DNA from: an uncultured Nitrospira sp.
GTDB taxonomy: Bacteria; Nitrospirota; Nitrospiria; Nitrospirales; Nitrospiraceae
DNA length: 38,378 bases
NCBI GenBank assembly: GCA_902500805.1
Contig: CABVSA010000029.1
Coordinates: forward strand, 1-38,378
Direction of reading: 5' to 3'
Notes under the pieces: generated by a model
What the model saw: only the letters and a program-made list of their open reading frames with translations
Told to the model about the DNA's origin: nothing
Databases searched by the model: none
Position numbers and translations under genes: made by a program
Shown: piece after piece, positions 7,910-17,487 of the stretch
Layout of the letters: each line of letters begins with the position of its first letter
Position numbering within the stretch: the first letter of the stretch is position 1

Positions 7910-9037
7910 ATGACCGACGCGATGAATCGCCAGAATTGGATCCGATCACTCGTCCTTGTGATGCTTGTCCTGCTCCTCGGGATCGGGTTAGCCTCGTGGA
8001 AATATGGGGCGCTGCAAACCGAACAGGCCGCATCCGCGAACCAGCCGGAGCCGAGCGAGTCAATCACCGTCGCCATCGCACGAACGATCGACCATCGACC
8101 GAACACCACGTCGATCGGAACCGTCCTGGCGCTTCGCTCGATTTCGCTGAAGAACGAGTTAGCCGGCACAGTGCGCGAAGTCCGCCTCACCCCAGGACAA
8201 ATCGTGGAAGCCGGAACCCTGCTGGTAGCCCTCGATGTCTCGGTCGAGGAAGCAGACCTGCGCGCACAGGAAGCTCAAGTGGCACTCGCGAAAACGATTC
8301 TTCATCGCCGGCAGAATCTGAGTCAGGAACTTGCCACCACGCAAGAGGAAGTGGATCGGGCACGCGCCGACTTGGACGTGGCCCAGGCCCAAATCGCCAG
8401 GACCAGGGCCGTCATCGCGAAAAAAACCATCCGTGCCCCATTCAAAGCCAGGATGGGAATCGCGGACGTCCACCCCGGTCAGTACCTGGACGAGGGAACA
8501 CTCTTAACTACACTCCAAGGAGTGGGCGAAGCCATGAATGTGGATTTTGCCGTCCCGCAACAGGTGGCCGGGAGCTTACAGGTCGGCGAGGCCGTTGAGA
8601 TCTTGTCGTCCGCGTCGGCTCCCGCCGTCACGGCAAAGATCGTCGCCGTCGATGCTCGCGTGGACCCCACAACCAGAAATGCCATGGTCCGCGCCAGGAT
8701 TACGGGGAGCAGCAATGCACCAGCTCCCGGGTCATCCGTGCGAGTTCGGGTCCCCATTGGTGCCATGCGCAAGGTCGTCGCAATTCCCGTGAGCGCCCTT
8801 CGCAAGGGACCTGGAGGTGACCAGGTGTTTGTCCTCGTGCAGGGCCAAGACAGCCAGACGAGAGTCCGCGCGCGCCAAGTCGAGACTGGACCGATGTCCA
8901 GTGAGGACATCGTCATTCATGAGGGGCTCACCGCGGGCGAACAGGTGGCCGCGCTCGGGTCATTTAAGCTCCGTGACGGTGTGCTCGTCACGATTGCATC
9001 GCCACCCCAGCATCCAGCAACGCACGCACAGCCCTAA
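7910..9037 (+). CDS. RND efflux periplasmic adaptor (HlyD/MexA type)
   Basis: 375 aa membrane-fusion protein. A single N-terminal membrane anchor (about 13-30) is followed by a lipoyl-like half motif near 80-110, a short alpha-helical hairpin rich in A, E, Q and R (about 115-165), the second lipoyl half (I-R-A-P-F-K-A-R), and beta-barrel and membrane-proximal domains. It bridges the inner-membrane pump to an outer-membrane TolC-type channel. No channel gene is in the window. The pump gene follows after 105 nt in the same direction. The ribosome site is weak. Confidence 0.93.
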   Translation: MTDAMNRQNWIRSLVLVMLVLLLGIGLASWKYGALQTEQAASANQPEPSESITVAIARTIDHRPNTTSIGTVLALRSISLKNELAGTVREVRLTPGQIVEAGTLLVALDVSVEEADLRAQEAQVALAKTILHRRQNLSQELATTQEEVDRARADLDVAQAQIARTRAVIAKKTIRAPFKARMGIADVHPGQYLDEGTLLTTLQGVGEAMNVDFAVPQQVAGSLQVGEAVEILSSASAPAVTAKIVAVDARVDPTTRNAMVRARITGSSNAPAPGSSVRVRVPIGAMRKVVAIPVSALRKGPGGDQVFVLVQGQDSQTRVRARQVETGPMSSEDIVIHEGLTAGEQVAALGSFKLRDGVLVTIASPPQHPATHAQP

Positions 9038-9142
9038 CCCACCTTATTCATGAACACTTCAACTGCAATCGCCGATCCGCTGTTTCGACGAACCGTCATG
9101 AATCATGTGGGCTCAGTCGGCGAGTCTTGATCGTTCCAAACT

Positions 9143-12100
9143 ATGAAGCAGCTTATTTCCAACAAGTCCTTCACTGACGTCTTCATCGTCCATCCGGTCT
9201 TGGCCATCGTCGTCAACCTGGTGATCCTTCTCGCGGGGTGGAAAGCCCTGACCGCCCTTCCGGTCCAACAATATCCCACGATCGAGAACTCACTGGTGGT
9301 GATCACCACCGTCTATTACGGAGCCAGCGCCGAAACTATTCGCGGCTTTATCAGTACCCCGATCGAGCGGGTGGTCTCGGCGATCAGTGGTGTTGATTAT
9401 GTCGAATCGACCAGTCGGTCCGGCGTCAGCACCGTGACCGTCCACTTGAAATTGAACCACAGCAGCACTGCGGCTCTGGCCGAAGTCACGGCACGACTGC
9501 AACAGGTGCGGGCGGAACTGCCGCCCGAAGCCGAACCGGCCGCAATTGAAATACAACGGGCGGATCGTCCCTATGCCTCCTTTTATCTCAGCTTCAGCTC
9601 ACAGGAGCGCGCGGTTCCTGCCGTCACCGATTGGCTCCTCCGCACATTACAACCGCAACTGGCCACGCTGCCCGGAGTCCAACGGGTGACGTTCGAGGGT
9701 GAGCGGCAGATCGCCATGCGGATTTGGATCGATCCCGACCGCCTGGCCTCATTCAATCTCTCCCCCGGTGATGTCCAAGGCGCCCTTCGACGAAATAATT
9801 ACCTCGCCGCTGTCGGCCGGACGAAAGGCAATCAGGTCCAGATTAATTTACTCGCCAATACCGACCTTCGCTCAACGACTGAATTTGAGGAATTGATCAT
9901 CGCCGACCGAGACGGTGCCATCGTACGGCTGAGGGATGTGGCGCGAGTCGAGCGTGAAGCGGAAGAAGCGAACATCATCGCCAAATACGACGAAACGGAA
10001 GGCGTGTACCTCGGTATCTGGGCGGTACCCGGCGTCAATGAGATCGAGGTCGGACACCGCCTGCGCGACGAAGTTGACCGAATTCGTCCGACGTTGCCGG
10101 GCGATATCGATATGAAACTCGTCTGGGACAGCACGATGTTCATTCGAAACGCTCTGACGGAAATCTCCAAGACTCTGTCCGAGACCATTCTGATCGTCGC
10201 CGTGGTGGTGTTTCTCTTCATGGGATCAGTCCGCACGGCCCTTGTCCCGTTGGTGGCGATACCGGTCTCGTTGATCGGAGCCGCGCTCTTCCTGACCGCC
10301 TTTGGATTCAGCCTCAATCTGCTCACGCTACTCGCGATTGTATTGTCGGTTGGGCTGGTTGTCGACGATGCCATCGTCGTTGTGGAGAACGTGGAACGGC
10401 ACGTGCGTCTTGGCAAATCCAGAATTGAAGCCGCACGAGCGGCCGCACGTGAACTGCTTGGCCCCATCATCGCCATGACCATCACGCTCGCCACCGTCTA
10501 TGCGCCCATCGGCTTTCAGGGAGGGCTCACCGGATCCCTGTTCCTCGAATTTGCCATCACACTGGCCGTCGCCGTGGTCTTGTCCGGGGTCGTCGCTCTC
10601 ACGCTCTCACCGGTGATGAGTTCACGATTTGTCCATCCTCAGGGCAAAGAAGGTCGATTGACCGCGTTCGTCAACCGACGGTTCGAAGAAGCGCGGAGAC
10701 TCTATGCCACACTGCTTGATGGCGCTCTCACAATGAATGGCGGAATCGTGGCGGCCGCCGTCTTCATCATGGTCGCAGCCTGGCCGCTGTATCATTTCTC
10801 CCGCCTAGAGCTGGCGCCTGTAGAGGACCAAAACCACATCAGCCTCTTTTTCGAAGCCTCCCCAGACTCTACGGTGCAGGCAACGAACCGCCAGCACTTC
10901 CAGATTGTCAAAGCCATCACGGCTATTCCTGAAACAGACTACACCTGGTCACTCACCACCGCATGGGGAGGCTTCGGCGGGGTCGTCGCAAAAGATTGGC
11001 ATGATCGTGCACGCTCAACAGAGCAGATGTACGACGATGTCTATGGCGCCGTCTCGCAAGTGCCGGGGCTGCGTGTCTTCCCCCGACTCGATCCGCCACT
11101 CCCCACCCCAGGACAATACGACGTCGAGTTAATTCTTGAATCCGACGCGCCGGCTGAACAGTTGCTCGAAACCGTCGGAGCCCTGTTGGGTGCGGGATGG
11201 CAGAGCGGGAAATTTCTCTACGTCGATACCGACCTCAAGATCGACCTCCCTCAAGCGAGAGTCGTGTTGGATCGTGAGCGGCTCGCAGACTTGGGATTCG
11301 ATTTAGCCGGAGTCGGCCGTGAGCTGGGCACCATGCTCGGCGGGGCCTACGTCAACCGGTTCAACTACTTCGACCGGAGTTACAAAGTCATCCCGCAACT
11401 CGGCGACAAAGACCGCGCCACGATCGACCCGCTGCTCGACTTGAAGATCAAGACGCCAGGCGGCCAGTTGGTGCCGGTCTCAACCTTCGCCCACATCGAA
11501 ACGAGTACAGCGCCACGCAGTTTGAACCGCTTCCAGCAACGGAACGCCGTCCGCATCTTCGGTGGGCTCAAACCGGGCGTCACTAAAGAAGAAGGCCTGC
11601 AGGTGCTCGAAGAGGCCGCGATGGCGGTCGGCCCACGGATCATCCTCGACTATGCCGGCGAATCACGCCAACTCCGTCAGGAGGGATCGGCCCTCACTGT
11701 CACGCTGGGCTTTGCCGTCGTCCTGATTTATTTGGTCCTGGCCGCCCAGTTCAAAAGCTTCCGCGATCCGCTGATCGTGCTCCTTGGGTCGGTTCCCCTT
11801 GCCATCTCCGGCGCGTTGGTGGTCAGCTTTCTCGACCTAACGACCATCAATATCTACTCGCAGGTCGGGTTAATTACATTAGTCGGTCTCATCGCCAAAA
11901 ACGGAATTCTCATCGTGGAATTTGCCAATCAGCTACAGGCCAGGGGCCTGTCGAGACTTGCCGCTATCCGCGAAGCCTCGTTAACCAGACTGCGACCGGT
12001 GTTGATGACGTCAGCCGCCACCGTCTTCGGCCATTTCCCCCTGGTGCTCGCCACAGGGCCTGGAGCGGCAGCCCGTAACAGTATTGGCATGATGCTGGTC

Positions 12101-12241
12101 ACCGGTATGACGGTCGGCACCCTCTTTACCCTCTTTGTGGTTCCAGTATTCTACTTGCTGATCGCGGCAGAACACCAATCGGCTCCAGTACCAGAAAACG
12201 AGACAGGCACAGCGCTCCTACCGGCAGAAGCCGAAGCATAG
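9143..12241 (+). CDS. RND multidrug efflux pump, HAE1 type
   Basis: 1032 aa, the usual length for AcrB/MexB-class inner-membrane proton-driven pumps. One N-terminal helix, a large periplasmic loop, a helix bundle, a second loop and a final helix bundle are visible. The proton relay is intact: D408-D409 in G-L-V-V-D-D-A-I (fourth helix) and K919 in G-L-I-A-K-N-G (tenth helix). It works with the adaptor at 7910. The last about 185 codons are duplicated almost unchanged at about 19850-20418. A perfect hairpin overlaps the stop codon. Confidence 0.95.
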   Translation: MKQLISNKSFTDVFIVHPVLAIVVNLVILLAGWKALTALPVQQYPTIENSLVVITTVYYGASAETIRGFISTPIERVVSAISGVDYVESTSRSGVSTVTVHLKLNHSSTAALAEVTARLQQVRAELPPEAEPAAIEIQRADRPYASFYLSFSSQERAVPAVTDWLLRTLQPQLATLPGVQRVTFEGERQIAMRIWIDPDRLASFNLSPGDVQGALRRNNYLAAVGRTKGNQVQINLLANTDLRSTTEFEELIIADRDGAIVRLRDVARVEREAEEANIIAKYDETEGVYLGIWAVPGVNEIEVGHRLRDEVDRIRPTLPGDIDMKLVWDSTMFIRNALTEISKTLSETILIVAVVVFLFMGSVRTALVPLVAIPVSLIGAALFLTAFGFSLNLLTLLAIVLSVGLVVDDAIVVVENVERHVRLGKSRIEAARAAARELLGPIIAMTITLATVYAPIGFQGGLTGSLFLEFAITLAVAVVLSGVVALTLSPVMSSRFVHPQGKEGRLTAFVNRRFEEARRLYATLLDGALTMNGGIVAAAVFIMVAAWPLYHFSRLELAPVEDQNHISLFFEASPDSTVQATNRQHFQIVKAITAIPETDYTWSLTTAWGGFGGVVAKDWHDRARSTEQMYDDVYGAVSQVPGLRVFPRLDPPLPTPGQYDVELILESDAPAEQLLETVGALLGAGWQSGKFLYVDTDLKIDLPQARVVLDRERLADLGFDLAGVGRELGTMLGGAYVNRFNYFDRSYKVIPQLGDKDRATIDPLLDLKIKTPGGQLVPVSTFAHIETSTAPRSLNRFQQRNAVRIFGGLKPGVTKEEGLQVLEEAAMAVGPRIILDYAGESRQLRQEGSALTVTLGFAVVLIYLVLAAQFKSFRDPLIVLLGSVPLAISGALVVSFLDLTTINIYSQVGLITLVGLIAKNGILIVEFANQLQARGLSRLAAIREASLTRLRPVLMTSAATVFGHFPLVLATGPGAAARNSIGMMLVTGMTVGTLFTLFVVPVFYLLIAAEHQSAPVPENETGTALLPAEAEA

Positions 12242-12261
12242 GCCACTTGTGTGGCCTATGC
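12236..12261 (+). terminator. Perfect hairpin across the RND stop codon
   Basis: GCATAGGCCAC, loop TTGT, GTGGCCTATGC: an 11-bp perfect stem that includes the TAG stop. No run of T follows, so it is not a standard intrinsic terminator. It may be an mRNA 3' stabiliser or a recombination-prone site, since the homology with the duplicated tail near 20418 stops inside it. Confidence 0.5.
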
Positions 12262-12350
12262 CACATGAGCAATTGAGAAGGACTGTAACCCATTTCTGCC
12301 CTCGAAGGGCGGTGAACCGGAAACTATGCGGCTCGCAAACGCACTGGTCT

Positions 12351-12390
12351 AAAAAAGATGGGGTGGAGCCCCTCTTCGGAACCCCACCCC
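12351..12390 (-). terminator. Terminator after nxrB
   Basis: On the minus strand GGGGTGG pairs with CCACCCC around an internal G/C-rich loop and is followed by ATCTTTTTT. It lies 29 nt beyond the nxrB stop and would end the nxrAB transcript. Confidence 0.8.
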
Positions 12391-12418
12391 TCTTCCTACC
12401 TCTCTGGTGCTTCGCGAC

Positions 12419-13708
12419 TTACAACCAGGTCACCCGTTCGGCCGGCCGGATGTAGATCGGCTCTTCCACTTGAATACGGGCCACTTCCTTCCCGGACTTA
12501 TTGAAGCCCAGGACCGTGTCGTTATACATCTCAAATCGCTTCCCGTGGATCTGGGTCTCAAACACTTTTGGCCCAGGGATCACATCGTAACGGAACACGA
12601 TCTGCTGGCTGGCTCTCCAGAGCTGGAGCACCGCTAACAGCTCGCGGCTGGGCACCAGGTACTTTTCAATTGCGTTGTCCACGCCAGGACCAAACATCTG
12701 GCGGGCATACCCACGCGGCGAATGCCGAGGCGGAATGTAGTAGCCGTTCGGCTCCGTTCCCCACTGGGGATAGAGCGGCAGCGCCACCTGCTCCACACGG
12801 ATCGCATAGTACAGGGGATGCCAACGATCCTCGGCCCACAGACCATCTTCACCAATACGCATGAGGCTCTGCATCCGAATCTTTCCGACACAAGCCGCCA
12901 TACAACGGGTTTCCATCGGCTCACCACCGGTCAGAGGATCTTTCCCTTCGATCCGGGGATAGCAGGCAATACACTTTTCGCTGACCCGGGTCGTGCCTCG
13001 ATACATCGGCTTTTTGTAGGGACACTGTTCGACACACTTCTTGTATCCACGGCAGCGATTCTGGTCAATGAGCACGATCCCGTCTTCAGGACGCTTGTAG
13101 ATTGCCTTCCGTGGGCAGGCCGCTAAGCAACCTGGGTAGGTGCAATGATTACAGATGCGTTGCAGATAGAAGAAAAAAGTTTCATGCTCCGGAAGACTGC
13201 TCCCGGTCATCTTCCAGGGCTCCTCCTTGGAGAACCCGGTCTTGTCAATACCCTCCACCAGTGCACGCATTGAGGTCGCGGTGTCTTCGTAGATGTTCAC
13301 AAAGCGCCATTCCTGGTCGGTCGGAATGTACCCGATTGCTGCCTGCCCGACCTTCGCACCCGCGTCAAAAATGGTCATCCCTTCAAAGACCCCGTACGGG
13401 GCATGGTGTTTGCGGCCCACGCGGACGTTCCAGACTTGTCCGCCTGGATTAACCTGCTCGATGAGCTGGGTAATCTTGATGTCGTAAAACTGTGGATAGC
13501 CACCGTAGGGCTTGGTCTCCACGTTGTTCCACCACATGTACTCCTGCCCCTTAGAGAAGAGCCAGGTCGACTTATCGGCCATACTACAGGTCTGGCACGC
13601 TAAGCAGCGGTTGATATTGAAAACAAAGGCAAACTGCCACTTCGGATGCCGTTCCTCGTAGGGATACAACATCTTTCGTCCCAGCTGCCAGTTATATACT
13701 TCAGGCAT
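12419..13708 (-). CDS. nxrB: Nitrite oxidoreductase beta subunit (iron-sulfur)
   Basis: 429 aa, the length of Nitrospira NxrB. It passes electrons from the molybdenum subunit through four Fe-S clusters. The cysteine sets are C35-x2-C38-x2-C41, then C-N-H-C-T-Y-P-G-C-L-A-A-C-P, then C-R-G-Y-K-K-C-V-E-Q-C-P, then C-I-A-C-Y-P and C-M-A-A-C. There is no signal peptide; in this family the subunit is thought to be carried across with NxrA by Tat. The ATG follows GAAAGGAG. It is 92 nt downstream of nxrA with a hairpin between. No nxrC or other membrane-anchor gene is present here. Confidence 0.97.
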   Translation of the reverse strand: MPEVYNWQLGRKMLYPYEERHPKWQFAFVFNINRCLACQTCSMADKSTWLFSKGQEYMWWNNVETKPYGGYPQFYDIKITQLIEQVNPGGQVWNVRVGRKHHAPYGVFEGMTIFDAGAKVGQAAIGYIPTDQEWRFVNIYEDTATSMRALVEGIDKTGFSKEEPWKMTGSSLPEHETFFFYLQRICNHCTYPGCLAACPRKAIYKRPEDGIVLIDQNRCRGYKKCVEQCPYKKPMYRGTTRVSEKCIACYPRIEGKDPLTGGEPMETRCMAACVGKIRMQSLMRIGEDGLWAEDRWHPLYYAIRVEQVALPLYPQWGTEPNGYYIPPRHSPRGYARQMFGPGVDNAIEKYLVPSRELLAVLQLWRASQQIVFRYDVIPGPKVFETQIHGKRFEMYNDTVLGFNKSGKEVARIQVEEPIYIRPAERVTWL

Positions 13709-13752
13709 CGTGTGCTCCTTTCAGTCGTCAACGTGACGCGTGGTTCGTCACT

Positions 13753-13783
13753 CGTGAAGCGACTCCTGCTGAGTCGCTTCACG
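13753..13783 (-). promoter_or_regulatory. Perfect 13-bp hairpin between nxrA and nxrB
   Basis: CGTGAAGCGACTC (13753-13765), five-base loop, GAGTCGCTTCACG (13771-13783). No T-run follows on the minus strand, so transcription probably continues into nxrB. A processing or stability element that sets the A:B ratio is the simplest reading. Part of the arm (CTTCACG) recurs immediately next to it. Confidence 0.65.
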
Positions 13784-13800
13784 CTTCACGAGATACGCGA

Positions 13801-16800
13801 TTAGACCTTGATCTTGATGTGCTCACCTTTGAGCCACTTGATCATGAACTCGTTCTCTTGGCCCGGAGTAAATCCCGTACGGACCGGCTCCCATGGACCG
13901 CGTGCACCAATCCCGCCGTCTTCCGCCTTGGTGATGCGGATCAGACACTCCTTCGGGACCGTGTTGACTGCATGGTGGTCGATTTCGAACCCCCATTTAA
14001 ACTTAAGCCCGTTTGCACTTTTCCCCGGGAGCGAATCGGTTTGATGCATCGGCATGAGCCAGCTGCGCGTAAATGACTGTTGGGCACCATATCGGAAGTT
14101 CGACTGATACCCCGTGTCGATGGCAATCGCCCGTCCATCCGGTCTGGTCTCGTGACCTTTCACGGACTTGGGCGTCGAGACATAGGGCGCATGTTTTGCC
14201 ATGGTCACATGATACGGATAGGCTGGGTTGTACTTGGCGCGAATCATCAATCGCGCGACCTTATAATAAGGATCACTGGGCTTCCATCCACGGTACGGAC
14301 GGTCCACCGGGTTCCCATCGATATAGACATAGTCTCCGTCGTTGATCCCGCGATCTTTGGCCGCTTGAGGATTCATGTGCACCTGATGTTCGCCGACGCC
14401 AGGCGTCCGCTTATCCATGCGGTAGGGATCACCGAAGTTCGACTCGTAAATCTGCACCCAATCGTTCACCGACCATTGGCTATGGACGCGGTGGCGGGTC
14501 TTCGGCGTCACGCAATAGAACTGATAGCCCTTCTCCCACAGCGGGTTGGTATGGCGCGTAATTTCTTGCCACGAGAGCTTGATGTTCCTGATCATTTTGT
14601 CGTCATGATGTTGGGCCGTGATGGGAATGCCATAGTCGTCCGGTCGAATATACGGATTCGTCGTGAAAATGGCGTTCGGCAAATAGGGTGTCGCTTCCGG
14701 CCCTTCACGATGGGAGATAAAGTTTTCGCCGTATTCGATCGCTTCCGGCTCAACACGATAGCTCTCGATGCGCCCTGATCTGGTCCACATGGGCTTCGAC
14801 TCATTCGTCTCTTCCCAGAGTGGGTGCCGCGGATAAGTCCGAACCATCACCATCCAACCTTTTTCAGACTTCAAGAGGACATCGGCACTGTACCCGTAAA
14901 AGGTGCTCGACGCGTCAAGGAGGCGTTGTGCGTAGACGTCCACTCGATTCTCATAGACAAAGTGGAAAACATCTCGCATTCGCTTCTCGCCCGTCATCTC
15001 GGCAAGTCTCGCCGCTACCCCCGCAAACGTATCGGCATCGTTCCGCGTGTCGTACAGAGGCCTGATCCCACCCTTCCAAATCTGCACCCAAGGATTCGAC
15101 ACGGTCGCCGTCATTTCCGGATAGGTGAACTCCATCCAGGAGTTCACGGCAAAGGCGATATCAGCATGATTGATATCGGACGTCATTTCGATGTCCTGCG
15201 TGATGAGACATTCGATGTTGGGATCGACGTTCCGCACCATATCGTAATGGTGCTTGGCATTGTTCAAAATATTGACGTTGACGACCCACCGCAGCTTGCT
15301 GGGGGTCGGCATATGGGTCTTCCCGGTAAAGACCTTGCGGCCATACTTCGGAGTATTGACGATCAACGCCGTATCACCGTGATTCCAGTACGCAGGCTCC
15401 TCACCATAGTAGTAGTTCTTGTACTTAATTTCCTTTCCATGAGCATTGGGGTCCAGATTGATGTTCCAGGGGTCCTCCGATAGGTGTACGCCGCCACCGG
15501 CACCAGACCAGGGCGTCGCATTCCAAATTCCCACTTTGTAATTGCCCGACCAGGTATGACAGCCGGAACCGAACTTGCCGATATTGCCGGTCAAGGTCAT
15601 GACCAAGGCAGCCGCACGCCCGTTTGACGTCATATGGAAATAGTGGCAGACCCCCTCGCCGTTGTGGATTGCAGCCGGTTTAATCGTGCCCGCGTCGCGT
15701 GCCCAGCGGACCAGGAGATCCTTGGGAGAGCGGGTGATCTGATGCGTGGTATCGAGATCGTAGTCTTGGAAGTGGATCAGATACATTTGGTAGATGGGCT
15801 GCACATCGATTTCTCGACCGTTCAACAGCTTGACTCGATAGGTACCGGTTAGAGCCGGACTAATCCCGCTCTTATCGAAGTGCCAGCCGACCTGCTCCCG
15901 ATGGAGTGGAACGGCCTGCTGCTTGGCCTGGTCCCACACCATGAAACCGCCTAACCGTTCGACGTACTCCGGTTTCAATGCTTGGATCCGGCCGGAATAA
16001 CTGTGGGAGAAATCAGGAAATTTATAGTTCGGAATAACCTCCCGCGGGTCTAAATACTGGAGGGTATCCGTGCGGACCAACAGAGGCATATCCGTGAACT
16101 GCTTGAGATAGTCGATGTCATGCATGTTCTCATCAAGAATGATCTTGCAGGCCCCAAGGAACAGAGCCCCGTCCGATTGCGGGCGAAGGGGAATCCAATA
16201 GTCGGCCCGTTGGGCCGTCGGATTATACTCCGGAGTAATCACGGCGAGACGCGCCCCGCGCTCGATCGATTCGAGTTTCCAATGCGCTTCCGGCATTTTG
16301 TTCTCGACGAAGTTCTTGCCCCAGCTCGTGTTGAACTTCGTGAAGCGCATATCGCTCAAATCCACGTCGCAATTTTGCGTGCCGTTCCAAAACGGCTGCG
16401 AGGGATCTTGGTCCCCATGCCAGGTGTAGTTGTTCCAATACCGACCGCCTTGCGCCTGATCCGGACCGACCTTGCGTATCCAAGAATCCAGCACCGGCAG
16501 GACACTGTTGTTGAAACGAGTATTGGAATGTTTGCCAATGAATCCAAGAATGGGCATCCCCGCCCGGTGCTTGAAGCAGCGCACACCTGCGCCCTTCATC
16601 ATCTCGATCATCTCCGGGGCATAGCCTTGCTCACGAAGACGCCGTGCCCCGGCTTCACCGCTGTATCGGGTGGCAATGACAATCATGGCCTTCGCCGCAT
16701 AGGTAAACGCCGTATCCCAGGAGACACGGAGCATATCGTCCAAGAAGCGGCTGTCGAACTTGTACTTGCGCTTCGTTTCCGAGGTGAGTTCGGGTGAGCC

Positions 16801-17238
16801 ATCATCCATCCACTGTTTCCAGCCCTTTCGGATCAAGGGCCCCTTCAAGCGATACGGCCCGTAGACGCGGCGATGGAAGGTAAATCCCTTGAGGCACATC
16901 CGAGGATTGTGCGCGAACGTACCGCGGTTGCCATACAAGTCTTCATAGGTTTGGTGGTCATAGTTCTGTTCGACCCGCATTACCACTCCATTGCGGACGA
17001 AGGCTCGAATGCGGCAGGCGTGCGTATCGTTAGGGGAGCAGACCCATGTGAACGATGAATCGTACCGATATTGGTCGTGATAGACCCGTTCCCAGGAACG
17101 GTCCGGATACTCTCCCAAGGGGTTGCCAACCTCGATGACCGGTTGAAGCGCTGTCAATGCCAGAACCTTGTCCGCCACGGCTATGGCGGCGATCGTGCCG
17201 GCAGAAGCTTTCATGAACTGCCTACGCGTGAGGACCAT
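13801..17238 (-). CDS. nxrA: Nitrite oxidoreductase alpha subunit (Mo catalytic)
   Basis: 1145 aa from the ATG at 17238, which follows GGGAGGTAG; an upstream extension lacks a ribosome site. NxrA oxidises nitrite to nitrate at a molybdenum bis-MGD centre and belongs to the type II DMSO-reductase family. The N-terminus has a Tat motif (T-R-R-Q-F-M-K, residues 4-10) and hydrophobic stretch, placing the enzyme on the periplasmic side as in Nitrospira. The Fe-S binding region includes C67, H73, C75 and C115. By alignment in my head with NarG, D296 (in L-S-D-M-R-F) is the likely Mo ligand. The gene has its own upstream region of about 250 nt after the response-regulator gene. Confidence 0.97.
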   Translation of the reverse strand: MVLTRRQFMKASAGTIAAIAVADKVLALTALQPVIEVGNPLGEYPDRSWERVYHDQYRYDSSFTWVCSPNDTHACRIRAFVRNGVVMRVEQNYDHQTYEDLYGNRGTFAHNPRMCLKGFTFHRRVYGPYRLKGPLIRKGWKQWMDDGSPELTSETKRKYKFDSRFLDDMLRVSWDTAFTYAAKAMIVIATRYSGEAGARRLREQGYAPEMIEMMKGAGVRCFKHRAGMPILGFIGKHSNTRFNNSVLPVLDSWIRKVGPDQAQGGRYWNNYTWHGDQDPSQPFWNGTQNCDVDLSDMRFTKFNTSWGKNFVENKMPEAHWKLESIERGARLAVITPEYNPTAQRADYWIPLRPQSDGALFLGACKIILDENMHDIDYLKQFTDMPLLVRTDTLQYLDPREVIPNYKFPDFSHSYSGRIQALKPEYVERLGGFMVWDQAKQQAVPLHREQVGWHFDKSGISPALTGTYRVKLLNGREIDVQPIYQMYLIHFQDYDLDTTHQITRSPKDLLVRWARDAGTIKPAAIHNGEGVCHYFHMTSNGRAAALVMTLTGNIGKFGSGCHTWSGNYKVGIWNATPWSGAGGGVHLSEDPWNINLDPNAHGKEIKYKNYYYGEEPAYWNHGDTALIVNTPKYGRKVFTGKTHMPTPSKLRWVVNVNILNNAKHHYDMVRNVDPNIECLITQDIEMTSDINHADIAFAVNSWMEFTYPEMTATVSNPWVQIWKGGIRPLYDTRNDADTFAGVAARLAEMTGEKRMRDVFHFVYENRVDVYAQRLLDASSTFYGYSADVLLKSEKGWMVMVRTYPRHPLWEETNESKPMWTRSGRIESYRVEPEAIEYGENFISHREGPEATPYLPNAIFTTNPYIRPDDYGIPITAQHHDDKMIRNIKLSWQEITRHTNPLWEKGYQFYCVTPKTRHRVHSQWSVNDWVQIYESNFGDPYRMDKRTPGVGEHQVHMNPQAAKDRGINDGDYVYIDGNPVDRPYRGWKPSDPYYKVARLMIRAKYNPAYPYHVTMAKHAPYVSTPKSVKGHETRPDGRAIAIDTGYQSNFRYGAQQSFTRSWLMPMHQTDSLPGKSANGLKFKWGFEIDHHAVNTVPKECLIRITKAEDGGIGARGPWEPVRTGFTPGQENEFMIKWLKGEHIKIKV

Positions 17239-17487
17239 GTGTTCTACCTCCCATTTAGTAGAATGAGGAAGACGCAGTGAGTAAGAGAAAGATCGAGTTC
17301 TTGTCTTCTTAGTGACGAGTCGTGAATACGCATGACTCTTAGCGTGAATCCGAGTTGATGCAAAACACATTCACGAGGGTGTAGTTTAGCCGAGCGCTGT
17401 CGGTATTGGAGAAAGAAAGACTACCGGCTGGGTTTGGAGAAACTACGAGGTTTTAATGGACCAACTACTGGAGTAAGTCCAGGGGCA
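17239..17487 (-). promoter_or_regulatory. Upstream region of nxrAB
   Basis: 249 nt between the response-regulator stop and nxrA. It must hold the nxrAB promoter unless transcription reads through from the kinase/regulator genes. I see the ribosome site (17245-17253) but no convincing sigma-54 site, ECF42-type site or terminator. Imperfect repeats of the type GTGACGAGTCGTGAAT near 17312-17330 could be operator-like. Confidence 0.4.

Noticed and set aside
9051..9131. 26-codon frame between the RND adaptor and pump genes
   Set aside because: No ribosome site, no hydrophobic or conserved pattern; probably spacer.
14080..16797. Plus-strand frames of 200 or more codons opposite nxrA
   Set aside because: Composition is that of antisense shadows; they have no ribosome sites or recognisable domains and nxrA is unambiguous.
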